From the NCBI RefSeq assembly GCF_001279585.1, contig NZ_LGEC01000114.1, positions 372,001 through 436,000 of the forward strand: DNA of 64,000 bases, read 5' to 3'. The notes under the pieces are model-generated. The model saw only the letters and a program-made list of their open reading frames with translations. It searched no databases and was not told where the DNA came from. The translations under genes were made by a program, and so were the position numbers. Positions 36,290-44,500 of the stretch are shown here, in pieces. Numbering within the stretch: position 1 is the stretch's first letter; the number at the start of each line of letters is the position of its first letter. Origin of the DNA: Nocardiopsis sp. NRRL B-16309. Lineage in GTDB: Bacteria; Actinomycetota; Actinomycetes; Streptosporangiales; Streptosporangiaceae.

Positions 36290-37557
36290 GCGAGAGCACC
36301 GACCCGCAGGTTCAGCGGATCCGCGACGCCGTCCGGGTCGCCGAAGGCATCCAGGAGATCGACGGCCGGGACCTGCTCGCCAGCGCTGACACCAACCCGG
36401 CACCGGCCGTGTCCGGGCTGCGGGAACGCCTGGCTACCCGTCGCCAGCGGGCCTCCCTGCGGTACCGGCACCGTGCCGCACACCGCGCCGAACGCGCCGA
36501 CGACTTCGACCAGGCCATGGACGAACGAGGACACCGGGAGCTGCGGAAGCGGCAGTTGGCGACGTCGCCGGCGCGCAAGGCCGCGAACCTCGCCCGCATC
36601 CAGACCGCCGTCATCCTGGTCGCGGTGCCGGTCATCATCGCCCTCGGGGCGGCGTCCACCACCGCTGTGCACGCGTTCATGGTCAAGTACGCGTCTGCGT
36701 CCGCTGCGGTGGCGTGGGGCGTCGAACCCGCGGTCATCGCCCTGGTGTCCGGGGTCATCGTTGTGCGGGCGCTCATGCTCCGCAACGGGGCCGTACTGCC
36801 GCCGCTGGTCACCTGGATCGAACGCCTCGCCTTGGGCACGTCGGTGCTGATGTGCCTGCTCGGGTCCGGGTGGGGTGCGATCGTCGCCCCTCTCGGTGTC
36901 GCCCTGGTCGCCATCACCGTTGAGCGGATCATCGCTGGGATCGCTGACGCTGACGTCGGTGACCTGCCCGAGGTGGCACCGACCCGGAAGGGCACCCACG
37001 TTGTGGGTACCCCTCAGCGCCCGTCAGCGCGCCGCTGGGAGCGTCTGGGAGACGGCCGCCGTAGGCGTGTGGGCGGGCCCCGGTTCGAGGGGTGGGTGCC
37101 GCCCCCGGACAACCCGCTCGTGCTGCCGATCGTGGCCACCGACGACGGCGGCGACCAGGGGGTGACAGACGGCCCCGACGACGACCCTGAACCGGCGTGG
37201 GTGGGCGAGATCGAGGCGTTCGCGAACCGCCCCGAGCCTCCCGACAGCGGGATCGGGGCACGCACGGAGGGCCCGTCTGACACCCCCACGGGGGACGCGA
37301 CAGGTGCCGCGTCTGTCACCGGGGGTGACAAAGGGACCGACCTGCCCACCAACGTCTCCGACGACGGAGGTGAGGCCACCGAGCGGGTCGTGTCCGCAGC
37401 CGAAGCGAAGCGCATCGAGGGCGAGGAGAACCGGCGCCGCATCAGTGACTACCTCGTGCGTCACCCCGGGGCTTCCGCGACGGAGATCGCCGAAGCGGTC
37501 GGGCTGACCGAGCGCACGGTGAAGCGCCACAGGAAGACCCTGCGCGGGGAGGGGTGA
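36286..37557 (+). CDS. SpdB-like membrane protein with C-terminal HTH
   Basis: The 423-residue protein has a basic, helical N-terminal 100 residues. A cluster of four hydrophobic segments at about 105-220 follows (IQTAVILVAVPVIIALGAAS, VIALVSGVIVVRALML, LGTSVLMCLLGSGWGAIVA). Then come a long acidic linker and a winged-helix module (YLVRHPGASATEIAEAVGLT, ERTVKRHRKTLRGEG). This is the layout of SpdB-type proteins in Streptomyces elements, thought to interact with Tra and DNA. It is directly upstream of tra. Confidence 0.75.
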   Translation: MSESTDPQVQRIRDAVRVAEGIQEIDGRDLLASADTNPAPAVSGLRERLATRRQRASLRYRHRAAHRAERADDFDQAMDERGHRELRKRQLATSPARKAANLARIQTAVILVAVPVIIALGAASTTAVHAFMVKYASASAAVAWGVEPAVIALVSGVIVVRALMLRNGAVLPPLVTWIERLALGTSVLMCLLGSGWGAIVAPLGVALVAITVERIIAGIADADVGDLPEVAPTRKGTHVVGTPQRPSARRWERLGDGRRRRVGGPRFEGWVPPPDNPLVLPIVATDDGGDQGVTDGPDDDPEPAWVGEIEAFANRPEPPDSGIGARTEGPSDTPTGDATGAASVTGGDKGTDLPTNVSDDGGEATERVVSAAEAKRIEGEENRRRISDYLVRHPGASATEIAEAVGLTERTVKRHRKTLRGEG

Positions 37558-37563
37558 CAGACG

Positions 37564-37779
37564 ATGCCGCGACTACCGAAGCGGCTACCTCAGGAGCTGC
37601 GTAAGGCCGCTGAGAAGGCGCGCGAGGACGGGTGGACCGTGGCCGCTGGCCGTAAGGGACACATGGTGTGGACGGCCCCGTGCGGGCGCCGGTTGCAGAC
37701 GTCCGGGACACCCTCGGATCCCCGCACGACGAAGAACGAGCTCGCGCGGCTACGTCGCGCCGGCCTCAACGACCGCTGA
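37564..37779 (+). CDS. HicA-like small protein (71 aa), no antitoxin partner seen
   Basis: MPRLPKRLPQELRKAAEKAR, GWTVAAGRKGHMVWTAPCGR and TPSDPRTTKNELARLRRAGL fit the dsRBD-like fold of HicA/YcfA proteins. No HicB follows. Stand-alone relatives are common in actinomycete elements and phages, so a toxin function is not assumed. It starts 6 bp after the SpdB-like gene. Confidence 0.65.
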   Translation: MPRLPKRLPQELRKAAEKAREDGWTVAAGRKGHMVWTAPCGRRLQTSGTPSDPRTTKNELARLRRAGLNDR

Positions 37780-37856
37780 CCACCAGTAGCAGAGCGGCCC
37801 GCCCCGACTTTCCAGGGACCGGGCGGGCCGCCACCCCAAAGAGAGGCACCACCACC

Positions 37857-39860
37857 ATGCCCGAACGCATCCCGGACGACGCACCCCGCCTGGTCAACAT
37901 CGGAGGCGAGGTCATCCACTTCCCGACCCGCACCACCAACCCGGACAGCGCCCCGCCCCTGCGCACACGCGATGTGCCCGGGACCGACCTTGAGCCGCAC
38001 ATAGAGGACGCCGAACTCGTCGACGACCAGGAGGACCAGGGCGCGGGCGCCCCGTCCGACGAGGTGGCCGTCCTGCCCCGGCTCAAGCCCAACGTGCTCG
38101 TGCCCACCAGCGTTCGTAAGGCCGGTGACCTCGCCAAGCGCCCCGACCTGGTCGCCCTCGCCATCCTCAAGCACGAGGTCGTGTACGGCACGGTCGGTAC
38201 CGCCCGGGGCGCTGGCGCGGTGTGGCGTTGGATGACGGCCGCTGAGCTCGACCAGCACTTGGCCACGAACCCGAAGCTGGTGCTGGACACCCGCCGGGTC
38301 CGCCGCAACATCACCCTCGTGACCAGCGGGACCCTCGTCGGCGGGGGTATCGCGGCGTGGTTCCTCGTCGGCCCCGGCGCGGTTCTGCTGCCGGTGCTCC
38401 TGGTCCTGACCGTGGCCGGGGTGTTCGAGCGTCGCCGCCTCACCACGGCGGGTGCGGACGCCGGTCACGCCGCACTGGGACCGGCCCCCTCGGGCAAGGA
38501 GGTGAAGAAGGTGTTCGTGTCCGCGAAGCTCGCCCGTAGGGTCGATGACCTGCGCATCATCGGTCCGGTCACCCGCACCGGCAACGCGTGGGAGTCCACG
38601 GTCGAGCTCCCGCCCGGGACGACGTACAAGGCCGCTGCGAAGCGCCGTGGGGAGTTGGCCGGCGCGATCGGTGTCGATGAAGTGCAGGTGGCGATGGACC
38701 CCGTGAAGGGGCACGCCGGACGGGTCAAGCTGTGGGTGGCCGATGAGGACCCGATGCAGGGTGACCGGGTCGTGAACCCGCTGGTGCGCAGCGAGGGTCC
38801 GGTGAACTTCTGGCGTGACAAGCTGTTCGCCGGCCGGGACCCGCGCGGGCGCGCGGTCGAGACGAAGATGGTCGAGCGGTCGTACATGATCGGGGGCGAA
38901 CCGGGCGGCGGTAAGTCCGTGGCCAGCAACAACGTGCTCGCCTGGTTCTTCCTCGACCCGCGGGTGAAGGTGTACCTCGCTGACGGCAAGTTCGGGTTCG
39001 ACCTCATGGTGTGGGAGTCGATGGCGGCCGGGGTGCTGACCAGCAAGGACCCTGACGACATGCTCGACTTCCTCGGTGGGGTACGCGTCGAGATGGACCG
39101 CCGGTACGGGCTTCTGCGCAAGCTCGGGGTCCCGAAGGTCACCGAGGACATCGCGGAGCGGCACAACCTCCACCCCATCGTGGTGCACATCGACGAGGTC
39201 CAGTACTGGTCAGCAGGCGGGGACAAGAAGTCGAACGAGCGGTTCATGGTGATGCTCGCGGACATCGTCGGGCGGGGCCGTGCGGCCGGGATCATCACGG
39301 GTGTGATCACGCAGCGGCCCGCGGCTGAGGTGGTGCCGACCAGGTTGAGGGACATCCTGTCGATCCGGTGGGCGCTGCGGTGCACGACGCCGGCCGCTTC
39401 GGACACGATCCTCGGTTCGGGGTGGGCGGGCCGCGGCTACTCGGCTGCCCTGTTCGAGCCGGACCAGCGGGGCGCCGGCTACCTGCTCGCTGAGGGGTCG
39501 ACCCCGGTTCAGACGCGGGCGGCGTTCATCGATCCGGACCGGGGCGAGTTGCAGGAGTTGGCGGACCGGGCGTATGAGCTGCGCAGGGAGGCGGGGACGC
39601 TTCCGGCGACGGCGGACCGGCCCGAGGTGCGGTTGTTGACGGCGATCCTGGACGCGATGGTGCACCCGAAGGGGGTGCACACCGCGGACCTGTTGGGGGG
39701 CCTGGCTGCCGTGTCCGACGAGTACGCGGGGTGGGACGCGGACCGGTTGGCGGCTGCGGTGAAGCCTGCCGGACTGTTCCCGGGACAGCTCAACTTGGAC
39801 GGCTCGAACCGGAACGGGTACCGGCGGGAGCGTGTGCAGGACGCGTTGGACCGGGTCTAG
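37857..39860 (+). CDS. FtsK/SpoIIIE-family conjugal transfer protein (TraB/TraSA type)
   Basis: The 667-residue protein has a membrane hairpin near residues 155-195 (LVTSGTLVGGGIAAWFLVGP). The motor has Walker A GGEPGGGKSVAS near 346 and Walker B PIVVHIDEVQYW near 441. The C-terminal winged-helix (gamma-like) region ends GSNRNGYRRERVQDALDRV. Such proteins move double-stranded DNA between mycelial cells and recognise short repeats in the clt locus. ATG at 37857 is preceded by AGAGAGGCACC. The stop codon lies inside the first TAGACCC repeat of the putative clt. Confidence 0.9.
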   Translation: MPERIPDDAPRLVNIGGEVIHFPTRTTNPDSAPPLRTRDVPGTDLEPHIEDAELVDDQEDQGAGAPSDEVAVLPRLKPNVLVPTSVRKAGDLAKRPDLVALAILKHEVVYGTVGTARGAGAVWRWMTAAELDQHLATNPKLVLDTRRVRRNITLVTSGTLVGGGIAAWFLVGPGAVLLPVLLVLTVAGVFERRRLTTAGADAGHAALGPAPSGKEVKKVFVSAKLARRVDDLRIIGPVTRTGNAWESTVELPPGTTYKAAAKRRGELAGAIGVDEVQVAMDPVKGHAGRVKLWVADEDPMQGDRVVNPLVRSEGPVNFWRDKLFAGRDPRGRAVETKMVERSYMIGGEPGGGKSVASNNVLAWFFLDPRVKVYLADGKFGFDLMVWESMAAGVLTSKDPDDMLDFLGGVRVEMDRRYGLLRKLGVPKVTEDIAERHNLHPIVVHIDEVQYWSAGGDKKSNERFMVMLADIVGRGRAAGIITGVITQRPAAEVVPTRLRDILSIRWALRCTTPAASDTILGSGWAGRGYSAALFEPDQRGAGYLLAEGSTPVQTRAAFIDPDRGELQELADRAYELRREAGTLPATADRPEVRLLTAILDAMVHPKGVHTADLLGGLAAVSDEYAGWDADRLAAAVKPAGLFPGQLNLDGSNRNGYRRERVQDALDRV

Positions 39861-39969
39861 AAGGGGGTCTGAGGGGGGTCTACGGATAGGCCCTGAGGGT
39901 CTATCAAATAGACCCTCCCTCTACCCCTGTAGGCCCTCTGTGACCTGCGATGTAGACCCGCTAGGACCC
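39853..39969. promoter_or_regulatory. Putative clt locus: clustered TAGACCC repeats
   Basis: The 7-mer TAGACCC (or its complement GGGTCTA) occurs perfectly at 39853, 39876, 39897, 39909 and 39953, with near copies at 39865 and 39962. The copies at 39895-39917 form a perfect 10-bp hairpin. TraB proteins of Streptomyces plasmids bind short repeats such as GACCCGGA downstream of traB; the shared GACCC and the position support a clt function. Confidence 0.65.
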
Positions 39970-39984
39970 GTAGCGCGGGTGGCA

Positions 39985-40021
39985 GTGAACGGCCCTCAGG
40001 CACGTCCTGGGGGCCGTTCAC
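39985..40021 (+). terminator. Terminator after tra/clt
   Basis: A 16-bp stem with one G-T pair (GTGAACGGCCCTCAGG with its complement) over five bases. No T-run follows. Confidence 0.6.
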
Positions 40022-40108
40022 GTGCGCCTGGTCGCACGGTCAAGCTCTGATCAGTTCAGTGGCGCACAGGCACCAGGGCGCGCACCCTGGGAGTAGGAGG
40101 TCACCACC

Positions 40109-40312
40109 ATGAAAAGCGAGCACGACAAGCTCTATGAGCTACGCCAGAAGGTCAGGAAGTCCGTTCGCGAGCAGGTAAGCGGTGAGGCAGCAGACAAGGT
40201 GTTGCGTGAGGCAGCCGTGCAAGAAGAGACAGGTGCCATCGCGCGCGACATACAAGACCAAGCCAACCAGGACTTGGCCAACGAGGAGAAGCCCGAAGGC
40301 GACAAGGAGTAG
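40109..40312 (+). CDS. Hypothetical coiled protein (67 aa)
   Basis: MKSEHDKLYELRQKVRKSVR and EETGAIARDIQDQANQDLAN: highly charged and helical throughout. AGGAGG lies 10 bp before the ATG. No family recognised. Confidence 0.6.
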   Translation: MKSEHDKLYELRQKVRKSVREQVSGEAADKVLREAAVQEETGAIARDIQDQANQDLANEEKPEGDKE

Positions 40313-40393
40313 GGGGTTCTCATGGCGTACTGACGCCAGCGAGGGCCCCGCCATACGCTGATGGTGCGACCCGATCAGCAAGGCGGAGCCCTC

Positions 40394-41581
40394 ATGCCAA
40401 AGCCTACCCCCGCAGTACCGGCGTCCTTCGGTGAAACCGTCCGCGCCACCCTCTCCGACCACGGTCTCAGCGTCCGTGAACTCGCCCGCCGCACCCGGTT
40501 CGATCACGCCTACCTGTCCCGTGTCCTCGCCGGGAAGCAACGTCCCTCACCCGCGCTCGCGGACGCTGTCGACCAGGCGCTCAATGCTGGTGGGAACCTC
40601 GTGGCCCTGGTCGACGCGCCACCTCCGTCCGACGACCTGGCAGAGACCGGCGACGTCTTGGAGTTCATGCGGCGCGCGGAAACCTCAGAGCTCGGGGCGG
40701 GCACCCTCGACGTCCTCGGGGGCGCCGTAGACCAACTCTGCCGCGACTACCCGACCGCCCCGGGGCCGGTCCTGCGGGACCGCTCCAAGAAGCTCATGGG
40801 GCACGCCCTGGGGCTGTTGGAGCGTCGTACCACCCTCGCCGAACACCGGGAGCTCCTCGTCCACGTCGGGTGGCTGTCCGCGCTCCTGGGGTGCGTGCAC
40901 TTCGACGTCGGTGACCGGCTTGCCGCGGAGACCGCCCGCAAGATGGCGCACCAGTTGGGCGAGCAGGCCGGGCACGGAGAGATCGTTGCGTGGGCGTATG
41001 AGATCACCGCGTGGTTCGCGTTGTCCGAGGGCCGGTACCAGGCGGTGGTGGCCGCTGCTGAGGCCGGGCGCGCGCACGCTGGGGTGTCCAGCGGCGGTGT
41101 GCAGCTCCTCGTTCAGCAGGCCAAGGCTGCGGCGAAGTTGGGTGACGACCAGGCGCACCGGCTGCTCGGTGAGGCCGGGAAGATGCTCGCCCAGTTGCCG
41201 ACCACCGACCAGCCCGAGCACCACTTCGTGTTCGACCCGGACAAGCTCACCAGCCATGGGGCGACGGCGTACACCTGGTTGGGGTGGGACGAGGCCGCGG
41301 GCGAGTACGCGTCGGAGATGGCGGACCGGTACCAGCGCGAGTACCGGCCGATGCGGTTGGCGACGGCCCGCCTGAATCTGGGCATCCTCGCGGCGCGTCG
41401 GGGCGCGTTGGACGAGGCTGTGTCGCTGGGGGAAGCGGCGTTCGAGTCCGAACGCCGGTCTGGTGCGTTGACGTCTTGGGCGCGCGGCCTGCTCTCGGAG
41501 TTGGAGAGCCGATACGAGGGTGAGCGCCTGGTGGTGGACTACCGGGAGCGGCTGGCGTTGGAGGCGGGCGGGGACCGGTGA
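40394..41581 (+). CDS. XRE-family regulator with TPR-like C-terminus
   Basis: The 395-residue protein has a helix-turn-helix at residues 10-60 (FGETVRATLSDHGLSVRELA, RTRFDHAYLSRVLAGKQRPS). A long helical region of TPR type follows (LLVHVGWLSALLGCVHFDVG, MRLATARLNLGILAARRGAL). Similar XRE-TPR proteins are often pheromone- or quorum-responsive in Gram-positives, but no peptide gene is seen. ATG at 40394 is chosen because it begins the conserved domain. Confidence 0.8.
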   Translation: MPKPTPAVPASFGETVRATLSDHGLSVRELARRTRFDHAYLSRVLAGKQRPSPALADAVDQALNAGGNLVALVDAPPPSDDLAETGDVLEFMRRAETSELGAGTLDVLGGAVDQLCRDYPTAPGPVLRDRSKKLMGHALGLLERRTTLAEHRELLVHVGWLSALLGCVHFDVGDRLAAETARKMAHQLGEQAGHGEIVAWAYEITAWFALSEGRYQAVVAAAEAGRAHAGVSSGGVQLLVQQAKAAAKLGDDQAHRLLGEAGKMLAQLPTTDQPEHHFVFDPDKLTSHGATAYTWLGWDEAAGEYASEMADRYQREYRPMRLATARLNLGILAARRGALDEAVSLGEAAFESERRSGALTSWARGLLSELESRYEGERLVVDYRERLALEAGGDR

Positions 41582-41654
41582 CTGTGGTGACGGATCGGGT
41601 TGTCACCACTGGTCGTACTCGTGTCACCGGCCGCGGGCGCTGATGCTCGACGCC

Positions 41655-41888
41655 ATGGACACCACCACGAAGCAGGATCAACAGGAGCTCGAACGGCTCC
41701 GGTCGAAGTTCGGAAACGAGTATTCGGTGTGGCGGTCTGTTGAGGGCCGCTACTGGATCGCGACGGCCCGGGACAAACGGGTCTGCTCTGAGCCGACGTT
41801 GATGGAGGAAAGCGCCGCGGCGTTGGAGGAGAAGCTGCGTGCGCCGGGGGATCGTGTCGCGGTCCCGTTCCAGCGGGAGGCGCTGTGA
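41655..41888 (+). CDS. Hypothetical protein (77 aa)
   Basis: MDTTTKQDQQELERLRSKFG and YSVWRSVEGRYWIATARDKR resemble small proteins common in Streptomyces elements. No ribosome-binding site is obvious; ATG at 41643 is an alternative start. It overlaps the next gene by 4 bp (GTGA). Confidence 0.6.
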   Translation: MDTTTKQDQQELERLRSKFGNEYSVWRSVEGRYWIATARDKRVCSEPTLMEESAAALEEKLRAPGDRVAVPFQREAL

Positions 41889-42166
41889 CCCTCGAAGAAC
41901 TCACACGGCTGACTGCGCCTCGACGAGCCGAGCGTCCCGTGCGCTTGGTCGATGGCGGGCCGTTGCCTCGACGTAGGCCGGATGCAACCGAGCTGTACGA
42001 CGAGTTGTCCGAGGTGCTGCGGATGCGGCCCCGGCACGCAGGGGAGGCCTACGAAGCATTGCGGGATGCGGACCGGCTACTGAGTGAGCTCGATCGGCTC
42101 TTGCGCGAAGGTGCGAAGCTTCCGGAACCGTGGCGCCAGGAGAACAGTGCGGACCGTTCGGCGTGA
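41885..42166 (+). CDS. Hypothetical protein (93 aa)
   Basis: MTLEELTRLTAPRRAERPVR, then a helical C-terminus (YEALRDADRLLSELDRLLRE). GTG start at 41885, coupled to the upstream gene. Last gene of the plus-strand module; terminators follow. Confidence 0.6.
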   Translation: MTLEELTRLTAPRRAERPVRLVDGGPLPRRRPDATELYDELSEVLRMRPRHAGEAYEALRDADRLLSELDRLLREGAKLPEPWRQENSADRSA

Positions 42167-42204
42167 CCCTCTCGTGAGACGTCCAGCGGCATTTCCGCAG
42201 GTCA

Positions 42205-42244
42205 GAAGGTAGACCAATCCAGGCGTTCGGAGTGGTCTACCTTC
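42205..42244 (+). terminator. Terminator of the plus-strand module
   Basis: Perfect 12-bp stem GAAGGTAGACCA (42205-42216) with its complement at 42233-42244, between convergent modules. Confidence 0.7.
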
Positions 42245-42275
42245 GCCGTGCGCTATGTCCGGTTATCGACCGTTT

Positions 42276-42309
42276 CTGACCTCCGGTAAACGCGCTTATC
42301 GGAGGTCAG
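42276..42309 (-). terminator. Terminator of the minus-strand module
   Basis: A 14-bp stem with one G-T pair (42276-42289 with 42296-42309) over ACGCGC, overlapping the stop codon of the last minus-strand gene. Confidence 0.7.
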
Positions 42310-42488
42310 GATTCATCGGAAGCGTCCGGCTCCTCGCGCGGCCCGAGCAAGTCGACGGCGAACATCTCCATCTCCCGGTAGTTCCGCGGCTTGGCACGGC
42401 CGGCGCGCACCTTGCGCTCGTGCTCCTGGCGCTGGAACTCGCGCACCTTCTCCAAGATCTCCGCACGGGTGCGGTTACCGGTTGGCAT
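42306..42488 (-). CDS. Hypothetical protein (60 aa)
   Basis: MPTGNRTRAEILEKVREFQR, then HERKVRAGRAKPRNYREMEM. Basic and helical N-terminal half, acidic end. It overlaps the 3' end of the XRE gene by 14 bp. Unknown function. Confidence 0.6.
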   Translation of the reverse strand: MPTGNRTRAEILEKVREFQRQEHERKVRAGRAKPRNYREMEMFAVDLLGPREEPDASDES

Positions 42489-43167
42489 GGTCGATGCTCC
42501 ATTCAGCCCAGCGGATTCGTTGAAGGTCGAGGGGGTGTTCGGCTTCCCGTAGCCACGAGCGGGCCGCCTTGGCGCCGTGTTCGAGCCGGTCTGCCAGTGC
42601 GTTGGCCCGATCCATGCGCACGATGGCGGCGTCCATCGCTTCGGCGTCGTTGACGAACGATGCGGTGACCTCGGGCCAAGAGGCTGTGATCACTCCCAAC
42701 CACGCGGAGGACATCGCCGCAGCGGCGCGGTAGACCCGGGCACGTCGGAGTTCAGCGGCCCTGAGCGCGTTGCGTAGGCGTCTGGCGTGGCGACGGCGCC
42801 CCGCTGGGGTGTCGGGGCGTAGCGAGGCGCCCGCAGCCTCTCTGAGGACCGCACACAGCGGCTCAGGGGCCTTGTGATCCAACCCGTAGGCGATCGCCTC
42901 CAACACGACCGGACGCGGCCTGCGCTCCCCCGACTCCAACCGCCTGACGGTCGACCGGGCGAGCGCGGACCGTTCGGCCAGGGCCCGTGTGGACAGGCCG
43001 CGGTCGGTGCGCATGTCCCGCAGTGCCTTGCCGAGTGTGGACGCCAGACGCTCGCGCTCGTCATCGCCGGGGACTGCCTCAGCGAAGTTCGCCCGGTCGT
43101 TCACAACATGGGCGCCTAACGCGCGCACGTGCGCGGGAGTGCTGGTGTGTTCTCGCGCGAGAACCAT
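42475..43167 (-). CDS. XRE-family regulator (230 aa)
   Basis: A helix-turn-helix lies at about residues 38-95 (LASTLGKALRDMRTDRGLST, RALAERSALARSTVRRLESG, ERRPRPVVLEAIAYGL). A helical C-terminal region of unknown role follows. ATG at 43167; the frame's N-terminal 35 residues may be extra. It is near the end of the minus-strand module. Confidence 0.7.
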   Translation of the reverse strand: MVLAREHTSTPAHVRALGAHVVNDRANFAEAVPGDDERERLASTLGKALRDMRTDRGLSTRALAERSALARSTVRRLESGERRPRPVVLEAIAYGLDHKAPEPLCAVLREAAGASLRPDTPAGRRRHARRLRNALRAAELRRARVYRAAAAMSSAWLGVITASWPEVTASFVNDAEAMDAAIVRMDRANALADRLEHGAKAARSWLREAEHPLDLQRIRWAEWSIDHANR

Positions 43168-43226
43168 CGTCTGCCCCCTGGATGTTCGGCGGGCCGCCCC
43201 GGATCTCGGAGCGGCCCGTGGTGGTT

Positions 43227-43961
43227 CTAGGCGGCATCGTCGGGGCCTTCGATGGCATCGACGGTCAGGCCGGCCAACTGGTCAGCCATGCGGACGGCGA
43301 GGGCGCCGCCCAGGCTCCCCCTGTGCTGCTCGACGGTCGAGCGCATGGCCTTGAACGACTCCCGTGCCCCGGGGTCGAGGGAATCGGCTTCCAGGCGCGC
43401 CCGCAGGAGCGTCCGGGCGTCCCCGCTGACGTGCTCGACCAACTTCTCGTCGAGGCTGCGCATGAGCGGGGAGAAGTCGGGAGCGGTGCCCCCCAGGGGC
43501 GACACCGGCCCGTTCTGCGCACTGATCCAGGCGGGCAGCTCCGCACGCAGGGCGTGGACCGTGTCGGCGTCGGCCGCGCCCTTGATGACGCTGGTGACGG
43601 AGTGCCCGGCTTCGAGGAGTCGTCGGCTGCGCTCCCATGCGCGGCCCTGGCGCTGTTCCGTCAGGAGGGCGCTGGTGGGGTCGTCCGACGGGGCCAGGGC
43701 GCCACGGGCGTAGGCGCGGACGGTGTCCAGCGCCAGAGTGAACTCAGCCTCCAACTGGTCCATACGGGCATCGGCACGGGCGCGCGCCGCGGCGCGCTGT
43801 TCCTTGCGGCGGGTGTCGAGCCCTTCGGCGGTGAGGTGGTGGGCGTCGGGGATGGGCTGGTCCGCAGCGGCGAAGTAGTCCCTGCGGACCGCGGGCAGCT
43901 CCTCGTTGCGGATCTTGCGGATGCGGCTGAGGGCGGAGTGTGCGCCGTAGACGTTGAACAT
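43227..43961 (-). CDS. Unknown protein of the satellite-like module (244 aa)
   Basis: MFNVYGAHSALSRIRKIRNE starts a largely helical protein with a strongly charged segment (LDTRRKEQRAAARARADARM) and no membrane helix. A clear family is not recognised. It starts 9 bp after the preceding small gene, so the two form a pair. Position between the candidate origin and regulators could suit a packaging- or structure-related role, but this is not shown. Confidence 0.6.
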   Translation of the reverse strand: MFNVYGAHSALSRIRKIRNEELPAVRRDYFAAADQPIPDAHHLTAEGLDTRRKEQRAAARARADARMDQLEAEFTLALDTVRAYARGALAPSDDPTSALLTEQRQGRAWERSRRLLEAGHSVTSVIKGAADADTVHALRAELPAWISAQNGPVSPLGGTAPDFSPLMRSLDEKLVEHVSGDARTLLRARLEADSLDPGARESFKAMRSTVEQHRGSLGGALAVRMADQLAGLTVDAIEGPDDAA

Positions 43962-43970
43962 GCTGTGCTC

Positions 43971-44264
43971 CTAGAGGTTGCGGTAGTCGGTGTAGCGGCG
44001 AGTCGGCTCCATGGCGTCCTGCGAGTCGCCGGCGCCGTGCACGGTGGTCTCGCCCGCCATGGCAGCCGCGCGGGCGGTGTAGTCGCTGGGGGGCGTGGCG
44101 TCGTCGTCGACGGTGTAGCCCTTGCGGCCGAAGTAGGCCAGGAGCCGCGAGTCGTCAGCGACATAGGCGACGCCGTCCACGAACCAGGTGTGCGGCTCGT
44201 CGCCGAACGGGTTGAACGCGCCGTGGGCGTGGGCTCCGGCGGGTGCGGTGATCTTCTTCGTCAT
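43971..44264 (-). CDS. Unknown small protein (97 aa), partner of the 244-aa gene
   Basis: MTKKITAPAGAHAHGAFNPF, then WFVDGVAYVADDSRLLAYFG and RKGYTVDDDATPP. It looks like a small beta-rich structural protein with a disordered tail. GAGAGGACCC precedes the ATG at 44264. First gene after the nested palindrome. Confidence 0.6.
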   Translation of the reverse strand: MTKKITAPAGAHAHGAFNPFGDEPHTWFVDGVAYVADDSRLLAYFGRKGYTVDDDATPPSDYTARAAAMAGETTVHGAGDSQDAMEPTRRYTDYRNL

Positions 44265-44376
44265 CAGTGGGTCCTCTCGTATGCGGGTGGTTGGTGGTCA
44301 GGGTTGGAGGGAGGTGCGCGGGTCGGTGTCATATGGCTTGCCTGTCTCTCGTAAGTTCGCTGGTCAGAGGTGTTCA

Positions 44377-44491
44377 GGGAGGGTTGGGGAGGGTCCGCGC
44401 GTTAGTTCTCTAGGAACGGGTTTTCTGTAATCACGTGACTACGGAAAACCTCGTCATGGTGGATATTGCTGGGACCCTCCCCAACCCTCCC
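44377..44491. other. Nested palindrome, candidate replication origin
   Basis: A perfect 20-bp inverted repeat (44377-44396 and 44472-44491, GGGAGGGTTGGGGAGGGTCC and complement) surrounds a 32-bp near-perfect palindrome (44419-44450, centre CACGTG, two mismatched pairs). The interior is clearly more AT-rich than its surroundings. It lies 10 bp beyond the stop of the SF3 helicase gene, where satellite and plasmid origins are often found. Confidence 0.6.
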
Positions 44492-44500
44492 TTTCGCAGG

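Noticed and set aside
37564..37779. A HicAB toxin-antitoxin system
   Set aside because: Only the HicA-like half is present. No HicB-like gene is adjacent, and stand-alone relatives are common.
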